Of a DNA stretch of 64,000 nt, positions 43,239-51,799 are shown one piece after another. Each line of letters begins with the position of its first letter. Within the stretch, counting starts at the first letter, position 1. The stretch lies in contig NZ_CP109013.1 of assembly GCF_036226745.1 (NCBI RefSeq), forward strand, positions 2,542,001-2,606,000. The letters are read 5' to 3'. A program made the position numbers and the translations under genes. Source of the DNA: Streptomyces sp. NBC_00683 (lineage in GTDB: Bacteria > Actinomycetota > Actinomycetes > Streptomycetales > Streptomycetaceae). Under the pieces are notes generated by a model. It was not told the origin of the DNA. It did no database searches and saw only the letters and a program-made list of their open reading frames with translations.

Positions 43239-44327
43239 TCAGCCGGATCCGACGAAGAGCACCAGCAGCATCCAGACCACCGGCGCGGTCGGCAGCAGCG
43301 AGTCCAGCCGGTCCATGATGCCGCCGTGGCCCGGCAGCAGTGTGCCCATGTCCTTGATCCCGAGGTCACGCTTGATCATGGACTCACCCAGGTCGCCCAG
43401 GGTGGCGCTGGCGGCGACCGCGAGGCCCAGCAGCAGTCCCTGCCACCACCTGCCGTCGTCGATCAGGAACTGCATGCACAGCGCACCGGCGACCATCGCG
43501 AACCCGATCGCGCCGAACAGGCCCTCGCGGGTCTTCCCGGGACTGATGCGCGGTGCGAGCTTGTGCGTGCCGAAGCGCCAGCCGACGGCGTACGCACCGG
43601 TGTCGGCGACCACGGTGAGCAGCAGGAACGTCAGCACCCGCCACGGACCGTCGTCCGCGGTGAGCATCATCGCGACGAACGTCGCCAGGAACGGCACGTA
43701 GAAGACGGCGAAGACACCGGCCGTGACGTCCTTGAGGTAGCCCTCCGGCGGCTCGGTCATCCGCCAGACGAGCACCGCGAGCGCGGTGAGCGCCATGGCG
43801 ACCCAGGCGCCCTCCGCGTCCCGCACGTAGCCGGCGACGACCATGGCGGCGCCGCCGACGGCGAGCGGCACGAGGGGGGCGTTGATCCCCTTGCGCTCCT
43901 TGAGGCGCGAGGTGAGCTCCCAGAGCCCGACCACCACCGCCAGCACGACCACACCGACGAAGACGGCCTTCACGATGAAGAGCGAACCGGCGACGACCAC
44001 GCCGAGCCCGAGACCGACCCCTATCGCGGCGCGCAGGTCACGACCTGCCCGCTTCTTCTGCGGTGGGGGCGACGGCAACGAGGTGGACATGGGCTCCTGC
44101 TGCTTCTCGTCACGGAACAGGGGACCGCTGACGTGCGCGGCGTCCCCGTCCCGGTTGTCGCGGTCGTCTGCGTCTCTACCTGCGTCGGGAACGTCCGGCA
44201 CGATGGGCATGGGCCGAGTCTGCTGGGCGACGTGCACATCGTGGGCAGGACCCGCCGGAGCGGCCCCCATCTCGGGCGCACCCCAGTAGCCGGCGCCCTG
44301 CGGGGCGCCCCAGGAAGAGTCGTTCAT
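43239..44327 (-). CDS. cdsA: Phosphatidate cytidylyltransferase
   Basis: CDP-diacylglycerol synthase that activates phosphatidate with CTP for phospholipid synthesis. It is 362 residues: a hydrophilic N-terminal extension of about 100 residues with no recognised motif, then about eight membrane helices. The C-terminal family signature is complete, GDLGESMIKRDLGIKD followed by GHGGIMDRLDSL. The ATG shares one base with the frr stop (TGATG), so it is coupled to ribosome recycling factor. Confidence 0.95.
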   Translation of the reverse strand: MNDSSWGAPQGAGYWGAPEMGAAPAGPAHDVHVAQQTRPMPIVPDVPDAGRDADDRDNRDGDAAHVSGPLFRDEKQQEPMSTSLPSPPPQKKRAGRDLRAAIGVGLGLGVVVAGSLFIVKAVFVGVVVLAVVVGLWELTSRLKERKGINAPLVPLAVGGAAMVVAGYVRDAEGAWVAMALTALAVLVWRMTEPPEGYLKDVTAGVFAVFYVPFLATFVAMMLTADDGPWRVLTFLLLTVVADTGAYAVGWRFGTHKLAPRISPGKTREGLFGAIGFAMVAGALCMQFLIDDGRWWQGLLLGLAVAASATLGDLGESMIKRDLGIKDMGTLLPGHGGIMDRLDSLLPTAPVVWMLLVLFVGSG

Positions 44328-44887
44328 CAGACTTCGAGCAGCTCGGCTTCCTTGTGCTTGAGCAGCTCGTCCACCTGCGCGACGTACTTCGCGGTGGTGT
44401 CGTCGAGCTCCTTCTCCGCACGGCGGACCTCGTCCTCGCCGGACTCCTTGTCCTTGACGAGCTTGTCGAGCGACTCCTTGGCCTTGCGGCGGATGGAGCG
44501 GATCGAGATCTTGGAGTCCTCGGCCTTGGTCTTGGCGACCTTGATGTACTCCTTGCGGCGGTCCTGCGTGAGCTCCGGGAACGTCACACGGATGATGTTG
44601 CCGTCGTTGCTCGGGTTGACGCCGAGGTCGGAGTCGCGGATCGCCTGCTCGATGTTGCGCAGCGCGGTCTTGTCGAACGGAGTCACCACTGCCATGCGCG
44701 GCTCGGGGACCGAGAACGAGGCCAGCTGGTTGATCGGGGTCAGCGCGCCGTAGTAGTCGGCGACGATCTTGTTGAACATCGCCGGGTGCGCACGGCCGGT
44801 ACGGATCGCGGCAAAGTCCTCTTTGGCGACCACGACGGCCTTCTCCATCTTCTCCTCGGCCTCGAGGAGGATTTCTTCGATCACCAC
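44327..44887 (-). CDS. frr: Ribosome recycling factor
   Basis: A 185-residue RRF that splits post-termination ribosomes with EF-G. Typical segments are [36 protein letters not shown] and [23 protein letters not shown] 44887 follows AGGAG. It lies between pyrH (112-base gap) and cdsA (1-base overlap), the standard order rpsB-tsf-pyrH-frr-cdsA. Confidence 0.97.
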   Translation of the reverse strand: MVIEEILLEAEEKMEKAVVVAKEDFAAIRTGRAHPAMFNKIVADYYGALTPINQLASFSVPEPRMAVVTPFDKTALRNIEQAIRDSDLGVNPSNDGNIIRVTFPELTQDRRKEYIKVAKTKAEDSKISIRSIRRKAKESLDKLVKDKESGEDEVRRAEKELDDTTAKYVAQVDELLKHKEAELLEV

Positions 44888-44999
44888 GTGCTCCTGCGTG
44901 TCTTGAGTGGGCCCGGCATCGACGGGCCCTGCGGATCCTGCGTCGCGTCCTCACCTGCACGGTGTCCGACCGGCAGGCCGTTGTCCATCCTTTGGGCTG

Positions 45000-45776
45000 T
45001 CAGGCCCTGGTGCTCTCGTCACTCACGAGCGTGCCGATCTTCTCACCCTTGACCGCGCGGGCGATATTGCCCTCCGTGGTCAGCTCGAAGACGAGGATCG
45101 GGAGCTGATTGTCACGGCAGAGCGTGATGGCGGTGGCGTCGGCGACCTTGAGGTCGCGGGCGAGCACCTCGCTGTACTCCAGCGCGTCGAACTTCACCGC
45201 AGCGGGGTTGTTCTTCGGGTCGGAGTCGTAGACGCCGTCCACCCCGTTCTTGCCCATCAGCAGCGCCTCCGCCTCGATCTCGAGGGCGCGCTGGGCGGCG
45301 GTGGTGTCGGTGGAGAAGTACGGCATGCCCATGCCCGCGCCGAAGATGACGACGCGCCCCTTCTCCAGGTGCCGTACGGCACGGAGAGGGATGTACGGCT
45401 CCGCGACCTGACCCATGGTGATGGCGGTCTGGACGCGTGAGTCGATGCCTTCCTTCTCCAGGAAGTCCTGCAGTGCCAGGCAGTTCATGACCGTGCCGAG
45501 CATGCCCATGTAGTCGGACCGTGCCCGGTCCATGCCGCGCTGCTGCAGCTCGGCGCCACGGAAGAAGTTGCCACCGCCGATGACGACCGCGATCTCCGCG
45601 CCGTCCCGTACGACCGCGGCGATCTCGCGGGCGATGGCGTGCACGACATCGGGGTCGACGCCGAGACCCCCACCACCGGCGAACGCCTCGCCGGACAGCT
45701 TCAGCATGAAGCGGCCGGAAATCTTGCCGTCGTCGCCCTTGTGGTCACCCTGGGAGGCGTCTGCGCCCTTGTTCAT
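45000..45776 (-). CDS. pyrH: UMP kinase
   Basis: Hexameric bacterial UMP kinase of 258 residues, converting UMP to UDP. Family blocks: [10 protein letters not shown] at the start, [10 protein letters not shown] for phosphate binding, [17 protein letters not shown], and GTGxPYFSTDT-like [11 protein letters not shown] short extra N-terminus of about 22 residues precedes the core. ATG 45776 follows AGGAGA. A hairpin lies between tsf and this gene. Confidence 0.96.
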   Translation of the reverse strand: MNKGADASQGDHKGDDGKISGRFMLKLSGEAFAGGGGLGVDPDVVHAIAREIAAVVRDGAEIAVVIGGGNFFRGAELQQRGMDRARSDYMGMLGTVMNCLALQDFLEKEGIDSRVQTAITMGQVAEPYIPLRAVRHLEKGRVVIFGAGMGMPYFSTDTTAAQRALEIEAEALLMGKNGVDGVYDSDPKNNPAAVKFDALEYSEVLARDLKVADATAITLCRDNQLPILVFELTTEGNIARAVKGEKIGTLVSDESTRA

Positions 45777-45804
45777 GGAGATTCTCCTCGTGCACATACG
45801 AAGA

Positions 45805-45848
45805 AGGCCATTGCCGGTGGGTCTGGTGTCCCTCAGCGGCAATGGCCT
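45805..45848 (-). terminator. 12-bp hairpin between tsf and pyrH
   Basis: AGGCCATTGCCG (45805-45816) pairs exactly with CGGCAATGGCCT (45837-45848) around a 20-base loop. It lies in the short gap between tsf and pyrH, so it is more likely a partial terminator or attenuator than the end of the operon. Confidence 0.55.
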
Positions 45849-45935
45849 CCTCGTCAGTTCTGCGGTCGTCCGGCATGAGTGCGGCCAGCGACTGCACCAG
45901 ACCCTATCGGGGTCCGCCGTTGTTCGCGGACGGAC

Positions 45936-46772
45936 TCAGATGCCGACCTTGATGCGCGTGAAGCGCTTCAGGGCGACACCGGCCTCGTCCAGGACCTTCT
46001 GGACGGACTTCTTGCTGTCCAGCGCGTAGGGCTGGCCGAGGAGGGTGGCCTCCTTGAAGAAGCCGTTGACGCGACCCTCGACGATCTTCGGGAGCGCGGC
46101 TTCGGGCTTGCCCTCGGCGCGCGTGGTCTCCTCGGCGACGCGGCGCTCGGCCTCGACGATCTCCGCGGGGACGTCCTCACGGGACAGGTACTTCGGGGCG
46201 AAGGCGGCGATGTGCTGCGCAAGGCCCTTGGCCAGATCGGCGTCGGCCTTGTCCAGCTCGACCATGACACCGATCTGCGGCGGCAGGTCCGGCATGGTGC
46301 GGTGCATGTACACGGAGACGTACGCGCCGTCGAACTGCGCGAAACGGTCCAGGACGATCTTCTCGCCGAGGTTGGCGTTCGCCTCGTCCACGAAAGCCTG
46401 AACGGTCTTGCCGGACTCGATCTCCGAGGCGAGGAGCGCCTCGATGTCGGCCGGGGAGGTCGCGGCGACGTGCGCGGCGAGCGTGTTGGCGACGGCCTGG
46501 AACTTCTCGCCCTTGGCGACGAAGTCCGTCTCGCACTTCAGCTCGAGCAGGACGCCGGAGGTCTTGTCCTCGGAGATGAGGGAGACGACGGCACCGTTCT
46601 CGGCAGAACGGCCCTCGCGCTTGGCGACGCCCTTCTGGCCCTTGATACGGAGCGCCTCGACGGCGCCGTCGACGTTGCCGTCGGCCTCGTCGAGCGCCTT
46701 CTTGCAGTCCATCATGCCGGCGCCGGTGAGCTCGCGGAGCTTCTTGACGTCAGCGGCGGTGTAGTTCGCCAT
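45936..46772 (-). CDS. tsf: Translation elongation factor Ts
   Basis: Nucleotide exchange factor for EF-Tu, 278 residues. The N-terminal UBA domain (NYTAADVKKLRELTGAGMM, then DCKKALDEADGNVDGAVE) and the core TDFVAKGEKF are canonical. ATG 46772 gives the standard MANYT start. The gene follows rpsB with a 102-base gap that contains a strong hairpin. Confidence 0.97.
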   Translation of the reverse strand: MANYTAADVKKLRELTGAGMMDCKKALDEADGNVDGAVEALRIKGQKGVAKREGRSAENGAVVSLISEDKTSGVLLELKCETDFVAKGEKFQAVANTLAAHVAATSPADIEALLASEIESGKTVQAFVDEANANLGEKIVLDRFAQFDGAYVSVYMHRTMPDLPPQIGVMVELDKADADLAKGLAQHIAAFAPKYLSREDVPAEIVEAERRVAEETTRAEGKPEAALPKIVEGRVNGFFKEATLLGQPYALDSKKSVQKVLDEAGVALKRFTRIKVGI

Positions 46773-46813
46773 GAGTCTGTTTCTCTCTCGAAGTCTGAAA
46801 GATCTACGGGTGA

Positions 46814-46851
46814 ACGGCGGGGGCGGTGCCAGTGGCACCGGCCCCCGCCGT
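46814..46851 (-). terminator. Strong hairpin between rpsB and tsf
   Basis: An 11-bp perfect stem (46814-46824 with 46841-46851), a single-base bulge, and a further 6-bp stem with a tiny loop form a 38-base hairpin in the rpsB-tsf gap. It probably attenuates transcription to set the S2 to EF-Ts ratio. Confidence 0.6.
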
Positions 46852-46874
46852 CATTCAGCCGTGACTGACGGGTG

Positions 46875-47813
46875 TCAGGCCTGCTCGTCCGTGGCCGGAG
46901 CCTCGGCGGCGGGGGCGTCCGCGGCCGGAGCCTCGGCAGCCGGGGTCTCGGCCTCCTCGGCGGCGGCGACGGCCGGCTCGGCGTCGGCGGCCTTCTCGGT
47001 CTCGGCGGAGGACTGAACCTCGGCGTCGTCCTTCTTCTCGCCCTCGAGCAGGTCTCGCTCCCACTCGGCGAGGGGCTCGCCGGCGGCCTTCTCGCCCGGC
47101 TTCGAGTCACCGGTCGCGGCACCGGAACGGGCGATGAGGCCCTCGGCGACGGCGTCGGCGATCACGCGGGTGAGCAGGGTGACGGAGCGGATCGCGTCGT
47201 CGTTGCCCGGAATCTTGTAGTCGACCTCGTCGGGGTCGCAGTTGGTGTCGAGGATCGCGACGACCGGGATGTGGAGCTTGCGCGCCTCACCGACGGCGAT
47301 GTGCTCCTTCTTGGTGTCGACGATCCAGACGGCGCTCGGCACCTTCTGCATCTCGCGGATACCACCGAGGGTCTTCTCCAGCTTGGCCTTCTCGCGGGAG
47401 AGGACCAGGAGCTCCTTCTTGGTGAGGCCGGAGGCGGCCACGTCCTCGAAGTCGATGAGCTCGAGCTCCTTCAGACGCTGAAGGCGCTTGTAGACGGTGG
47501 AGAAGTTGGTGAGCATGCCACCGAGCCAACGCTGGTTGACGTACGGCATGCCGACGCGCGTCGCCTGCTCGGCGATGGCCTCCTGCGCCTGCTTCTTCGT
47601 ACCCACGAACATGATGGAGCCGCCGTGGGCGACGGTCTCCTTGACGAACTCGTAGGCGCGGTCGATGTACGACAGCGACTGGAGCAGGTCGATGATGTAG
47701 ATGCCGTTGCGCTCGGTGAAGATGAAGCGCTTCATCTTCGGGTTCCAGCGACGGGTCTGGTGACCGAAGTGGACGCCGCTTTCCAGCAGCTCCCGCATCG
47801 TGACGACGGCCAT
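46875..47813 (-). CDS. rpsB: 30S ribosomal protein S2
   Basis: A 312-residue S2 protein with the canonical [20 protein letters not shown] start, [16 protein letters not shown], and [12 protein letters not shown]. Bacterial S2 usually ends near residue 240. Here an Ala/Glu/Asp-rich low-complexity tail of about 60 residues is added, as is common in actinomycetes. ATG 47813 follows AAGGAG. It is the first gene of the rpsB-tsf-pyrH-frr-cdsA cluster and is divergent from an M23 peptidase. Confidence 0.97.
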   Translation of the reverse strand: MAVVTMRELLESGVHFGHQTRRWNPKMKRFIFTERNGIYIIDLLQSLSYIDRAYEFVKETVAHGGSIMFVGTKKQAQEAIAEQATRVGMPYVNQRWLGGMLTNFSTVYKRLQRLKELELIDFEDVAASGLTKKELLVLSREKAKLEKTLGGIREMQKVPSAVWIVDTKKEHIAVGEARKLHIPVVAILDTNCDPDEVDYKIPGNDDAIRSVTLLTRVIADAVAEGLIARSGAATGDSKPGEKAAGEPLAEWERDLLEGEKKDDAEVQSSAETEKAADAEPAVAAAEEAETPAAEAPAADAPAAEAPATDEQA

Positions 47814-48013
47814 GGCCGTACTCCTTGAGGTGCTCGGTTATCGCGACCGCAGGTTTGCTGTCGCGCCTGACGCCCCGACGCGCCGTGCCACGAGGGACCG
47901 AGGAGCGCGGACACCTCCGAAGAGAGGGAGGTGGCGGGGCGTGCGAAGTCGACCCGGTGACCCGGATCGCCAAAAGAAGTGTACGGGACCCGTCGAGTGC
48001 CGGGTGACGGCGA

Positions 48014-48039
48014 TGTCCACAACCCGACGGCTGTCCACA
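48014..48039. promoter_or_regulatory. Two DnaA-box-like sequences in the rpsB/M23 divergent promoter region
   Basis: TGTCCACA occurs at 48014-48021 and again at 48032-48039 in the same orientation, 18 bases apart. Each matches eight bases of the Streptomyces DnaA box TTGTCCACA. They sit in the 277-base gap upstream of rpsB and of the M23 peptidase. Confidence 0.35.
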
Positions 48040-48090
48040 GATCCGGTCCATGATCCCCGCGGACCGTGCCCGCCGGGAGAACGTTCCGTC

Positions 48091-49086
48091 ATGTACCGCA
48101 CTTCCGAAACAAGCGTACGGCGGTTCCGCACCGCGCTGCCGGTGGTCCTGCTGCCCGTGCTGGGCGCGCTGCTCACCGTGCTGCTGGGACGGTCCGGCGC
48201 CTGGGCGGCACCGGGGCCCGCACCGGAGGGTGACCGCGCCTGGCCGCTCGCGGGCAGGCCACTGGTGGTACGCGGATGGGAGCCGCCTGCCGGTCCGTAC
48301 GCGCGGGGCCACCGGGGCGTCGACCTCGCCGCGCGGCCGGGCACCCCGGTGATGGCCGCTGCCCCCGGCCGGGTCTCGTTCGCGGGGCCCGTGGCGGGGC
48401 GCGGGGTGGTCTCGGTCGAGGTGGCCGGAAGCGGTGAGCCGCCGCTGCGCATCACGTACGAACCCGTGCGGGCGCAGGTCGCGAAGGGCGACGAGGTCAC
48501 GGCGGGCCAGGTGGTGGGGGTGACCGGGCCGGGGCCGTCGCACTGTGCGTCCGGCTGCCTGCACTGGGGGCTGCGACGGGGTGACGCCTATCTGGATCCG
48601 CTGTCGCTGCTTCCGTCGTCACTGCTGCGCCGGGGGCCCTCCCGCCTGTTGCCGGTCTTCGGCGTCCCACTGCCGGGGGCGGAACCTGCGCCGCGGTCCG
48701 GGCACGCGGCCCCGGTCGCCGGGCCTGCGCCGCGGTCCGGGCACCCCGTCGCGGTCACGGCACAGCCGGCCGGTCACAGCACGGGCAGGTACGGGCCGGG
48801 CGGGTACGCGCAGGTCGTGGCGCTGCTGCTCATGACCGGAGCTGTCACCGTTCACCGCGGCCGCAGGGGGCCTCGCAGGCGGTTCAGCCGCGTACGCCGC
48901 GCAGGACCATCGCCACCGCGGTGTCCGCGACCACTCCGGGCTCCTCTGCCGCGCCCAGTTCGATCCGGCGCACCGCCGCGTCCACGGAGCCCTGCAGGAG
49001 CATCGCGGCCAGTCGCGGCTCGGCATGGCCCAGGTCGCCGAGCGCCTCGACGATCATGGCGATCAGTCCGCCGTGCGCGGCCCTGA
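48091..49086 (+). CDS. M23-family peptidase-like secreted protein
   Basis: The product has a signal segment (FRTALPVVLLPVLGALLTVLLG, cut near WAAPG) and an M23/LytM-like domain: RGHRGVDLAARPGTPVMAAAPG, then LHWGLRRGDAYLDPLSLLP. HRGVDL and LHWGL carry the metal-binding residues of this fold. A Pro/Gly-rich stretch and a hydrophobic segment (YAQVVALLLMTGAVTVH) follow at about 240-260. The last ~65 residues are Arg/Pro-rich, overlap the tetR gene on the other strand, and look non-coding, so the true end may be near 48890 or a frameshift may be present. ATG 48091 follows GGGAGA. Confidence 0.78.
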   Translation: MYRTSETSVRRFRTALPVVLLPVLGALLTVLLGRSGAWAAPGPAPEGDRAWPLAGRPLVVRGWEPPAGPYARGHRGVDLAARPGTPVMAAAPGRVSFAGPVAGRGVVSVEVAGSGEPPLRITYEPVRAQVAKGDEVTAGQVVGVTGPGPSHCASGCLHWGLRRGDAYLDPLSLLPSSLLRRGPSRLLPVFGVPLPGAEPAPRSGHAAPVAGPAPRSGHPVAVTAQPAGHSTGRYGPGGYAQVVALLLMTGAVTVHRGRRGPRRRFSRVRRAGPSPPRCPRPLRAPLPRPVRSGAPPRPRSPAGASRPVAARHGPGRRAPRRSWRSVRRARP

Positions 49087-49465
49087 TCTTCTCGCGCGCA
49101 CCCGCGTCCAGCTCGCTCGCGGAGATCGCGACGACCGCGCGGTGCCGCCGGTCGCCCACCAGATCGAGCTGCCGGCGCACATAGGCCTCGATCTTCTCCT
49201 CGGGCGTCCCGGCCCGGTCCATCGCGTTCTCGACCTCGGCGGCCCAGACGGGGAAGTCGACGGCGCAGAGCTCCTCGACGACCGCCGCACGGGAGCGGAA
49301 GTACTCATAGACGGAGGACCTGGCAAGGCCGGTGCGCTCGGCGAGGGCGGGGAAGGTCAGCGCTTCCGTACCGCCCTCGGACAGCAAGGAGCGTGCGGCG
49401 TCCAGGAGGGCGCCGCGCTGCATGGTCCGGTGCTCGGCCACGGAGGCCGCTCGAATCCTGGGCAC
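48884..49465 (-). CDS. TetR-family transcriptional regulator
   Basis: A 193-residue repressor with an N-terminal TetR helix-turn-helix: LLDAARSLLSEGGTEALTF, then LAERTGLARSSVYEYFRSRAAV. The C-terminal ligand domain shows no recognisable specificity. The GTG at 49465 has GGAGG only one base away, which is too close, so the exact start is uncertain. It is convergent with, and overlaps, the reading frame of the M23 gene, and lies downstream of whiG. Confidence 0.88.
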   Translation of the reverse strand: MPRIRAASVAEHRTMQRGALLDAARSLLSEGGTEALTFPALAERTGLARSSVYEYFRSRAAVVEELCAVDFPVWAAEVENAMDRAGTPEEKIEAYVRRQLDLVGDRRHRAVVAISASELDAGAREKIRAAHGGLIAMIVEALGDLGHAEPRLAAMLLQGSVDAAVRRIELGAAEEPGVVADTAVAMVLRGVRG

Positions 49466-49538
49466 GCCTCCACTCTACGGCGGCATCTGTTCGAGAGGGG
49501 GTGCTCGGCTGCGATCGGATGGCCGGACCCGCCCGGGC

Positions 49539-50375
49539 TCAGCGGCCGGCGTCCGCCAGTTTGGCCCGGAGCTGCAGCACGGACTTGGTGTGGATCTGGC
49601 TGACCCGGCTCTCGGTGACTCCGAGGACGTTCCCGATCTCGGCGAGGGTGAGGCCCTCGTAGTAGTAGAGGGTGACCACGGTCTTCTCGCGTTCGGGGAG
49701 GGTGTTGATCGCGCGGGCGAGCAGCCGTCTGAGCTCACGGTCCTCGGCGACCTCGACCGGGTTGTCGGCTGCGGTGTCCTCCAGGGTGTCCATCAGGCTC
49801 AGCCGGTCACCCCCCTCACCGCCGACGTGCAGCAGTTCCTCCAGAGCCACCACGTTGGCGAGCGACAACTGGCTGAAAACAGCGTGAAGTTCCTCCAGCG
49901 CGATGCCCATCTCCGCGGCGACCTCGGCCTCCGAGGGGGTGCGCCGCAGCTGGGCCTCCAACGTGGCGTAGGCGCGCTCCACGTTGCGCGCCTTCTGGCG
50001 CACCGACCTCGGGATCCAGTCCAGCGCCCGGAGCTCGTCGATCATCGCGCCGCGGATCCGGGTGATCGCGTAGGTCTCGAACTTGATGGCCCGTTCGATG
50101 TCGAACTTCTCGATGGCGTCGATCAGCCCGAAGACCCCTGAGGAGACGAAGTCCGCCTGTTCCACGTTGGACGGCAGCCCCACGCTCACCCGGCCGGCGA
50201 CGTACTTCACCAGGGGCGAGTAGTGCAGGATCAGCTGCTCCCGGAGGCGCCCGTCGCCAGTGGTCTTGTATGAACGCCACAACTCCTCGAGCGAGGAAGG
50301 GGCGGGAGGGCGCACAGTGCCACGCGCAGCCGGTGGTACTGCCGCGCGGTCAGACCCGGAGGTGTGCTGGGGCAT
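49539..50375 (-). CDS. whiG: RNA polymerase sigma factor WhiG
   Basis: FliA-like sigma factor of 278 residues that starts aerial-hypha sporulation in Streptomyces. It has sigma regions 2 ([47 protein letters not shown]), 3, and 4 with the DNA-binding helices [20 protein letters not shown]. Length matches the known WhiG. ATG 50375 follows AAGG at normal spacing. The 251 bases upstream, to dprA, must hold its promoter, but I could not assign hexamers. Confidence 0.96.
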   Translation of the reverse strand: MPQHTSGSDRAAVPPAARGTVRPPAPSSLEELWRSYKTTGDGRLREQLILHYSPLVKYVAGRVSVGLPSNVEQADFVSSGVFGLIDAIEKFDIERAIKFETYAITRIRGAMIDELRALDWIPRSVRQKARNVERAYATLEAQLRRTPSEAEVAAEMGIALEELHAVFSQLSLANVVALEELLHVGGEGGDRLSLMDTLEDTAADNPVEVAEDRELRRLLARAINTLPEREKTVVTLYYYEGLTLAEIGNVLGVTESRVSQIHTKSVLQLRAKLADAGR

Positions 50376-50626
50376 GTGGTGCCTTGAGCCGTTCTGCTGT
50401 GAAGTGCTGGGGACGTGTCTCTGGGGCGGATTCCTCGTGAGCGTAGCGTGACTGAAGTGTTGCGGTGCGCGCAGGACAACGGATCCGTGCTGTGCAATTC
50501 CGTTGCATATCCCGCGCCGTCGGACATGACCGAAGGCCGGGAACGTCACCGCGCGCACCGGCCCCGGCCGCCCGAACGGGTACTGCCGAGGTCATCTGCA
50601 TCACCTTTTCACCCGAATGCTTCCGG

Positions 50627-51799
50627 TCAAGTACCGCCTCGCCGCGCGTCCCCATTGCGTGTCGGTCCCACGGTCAACTGCCATCCGTCGCCCTCGCGTT
50701 CGACGAACCCCAGTGAGTGCAGTTCGTACAACCGCCCGAGTGCCTCATCGGTGCTGGTTCCGGCGGTACGGGCGACGTCGCGCCCCTCCATGGCCCCCCT
50801 GCGGGGCAGCGCGTCCAGCACCCGGGCGCTGACGGCGTCCAGGAGGTCCCGCGGCAGGACCGGGCCTCGCCTGGCCGGGGCCAGGTCGCCGATCTCCCCC
50901 ACCAGTTCGGCGATTTCGGAGGCGTCGGTGACCAGGACGCCCTCACCTCGCAGGAGTTCGTGGACCCCTGCCGACAGGCCGCTGGTGGCGGGGCCCGGTA
51001 CCCCCATCGTGTAGCGGCCCAGCCGCTGTGCGCTCCTGGCGGTGACCAGCGAGCCGCTGCGGTACTGGGCCTCCACCACGACGGTTCCCCTCGTGAGGGC
51101 GGCGATCACCCGGTTCCGGAGGATGAACCGGCTGCGCGTGGGGTGGTCGGAGGGCGGCAACTCGCCGATGACCAGTCCTTGTTCGACCATGCGTCCGATC
51201 AACTCGGCGTGCCCCCGCGGATAGGCGACATCCACTCCGCAGGCCAGCACCGCCATGGTCGCCCCGCCGGCGGCCAGGGCTCCGCGATGAGCCGCACCGT
51301 CCACCCCGAAGGCCGCACCCGAGACCACCACCCAGCCCCGTTCGGCCAGCCCCGCGCCGATACTCGCCGCCATGTGCGCCCCGTACGGTGTACAGGCCCG
51401 GGCTCCGACCACGGCGACCGAGCGCAGGGCCCAGAGGCGCAGGTCGGGCCGCCCCCGGACCCAGAGGCCGATGGGCCGCGCGTCCGCCAGGTCGTCGAGC
51501 TGACTCGGCCACTCCGGGTCGCCGGGGCAGACGAACCGTCCCCCGACCGCGGCCATGTCCGCCAGGTCCCGCTCGGGATCGGCGGTCGAGGCCCGTAAGC
51601 GGTACCCGCTCAGCCGTGTCGCGGTCATCCCCTTCAGCTTCTCCGCCGAGCCGTCCGCGACGGTGAGGCGCCTCATCAGCTCGACGGGACCCACCTCGCG
51701 GAGCCATCGGCCGGCGCGCTCGTCCCCCGGCTCGAAGATGCGGGTCAGCGCGGCACGCGCGGGCCGCTCCCGGCCGGCGCAGGCCGGCGGGCTGTTCAC
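50627..51799 (-). CDS. dprA: DNA-processing protein DprA
   Basis: A 390-residue DprA/Smf protein that loads RecA on single-stranded DNA in transformation and recombination. The Rossmann domain carries GARACTPYGAHMAASIGAGL, VVVSGAAFGVDGAAHRGAL and MAVLACGVDVAYPRGH. A C-terminal winged helix (GRDVARTAGTSTDEALGRLY) follows. GTG 51799 overlaps the comM stop by four bases (GTGA), so it is coupled to comM. Confidence 0.94.
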   Translation of the reverse strand: MNSPPACAGRERPARAALTRIFEPGDERAGRWLREVGPVELMRRLTVADGSAEKLKGMTATRLSGYRLRASTADPERDLADMAAVGGRFVCPGDPEWPSQLDDLADARPIGLWVRGRPDLRLWALRSVAVVGARACTPYGAHMAASIGAGLAERGWVVVSGAAFGVDGAAHRGALAAGGATMAVLACGVDVAYPRGHAELIGRMVEQGLVIGELPPSDHPTRSRFILRNRVIAALTRGTVVVEAQYRSGSLVTARSAQRLGRYTMGVPGPATSGLSAGVHELLRGEGVLVTDASEIAELVGEIGDLAPARRGPVLPRDLLDAVSARVLDALPRRGAMEGRDVARTAGTSTDEALGRLYELHSLGFVEREGDGWQLTVGPTRNGDARRGGT

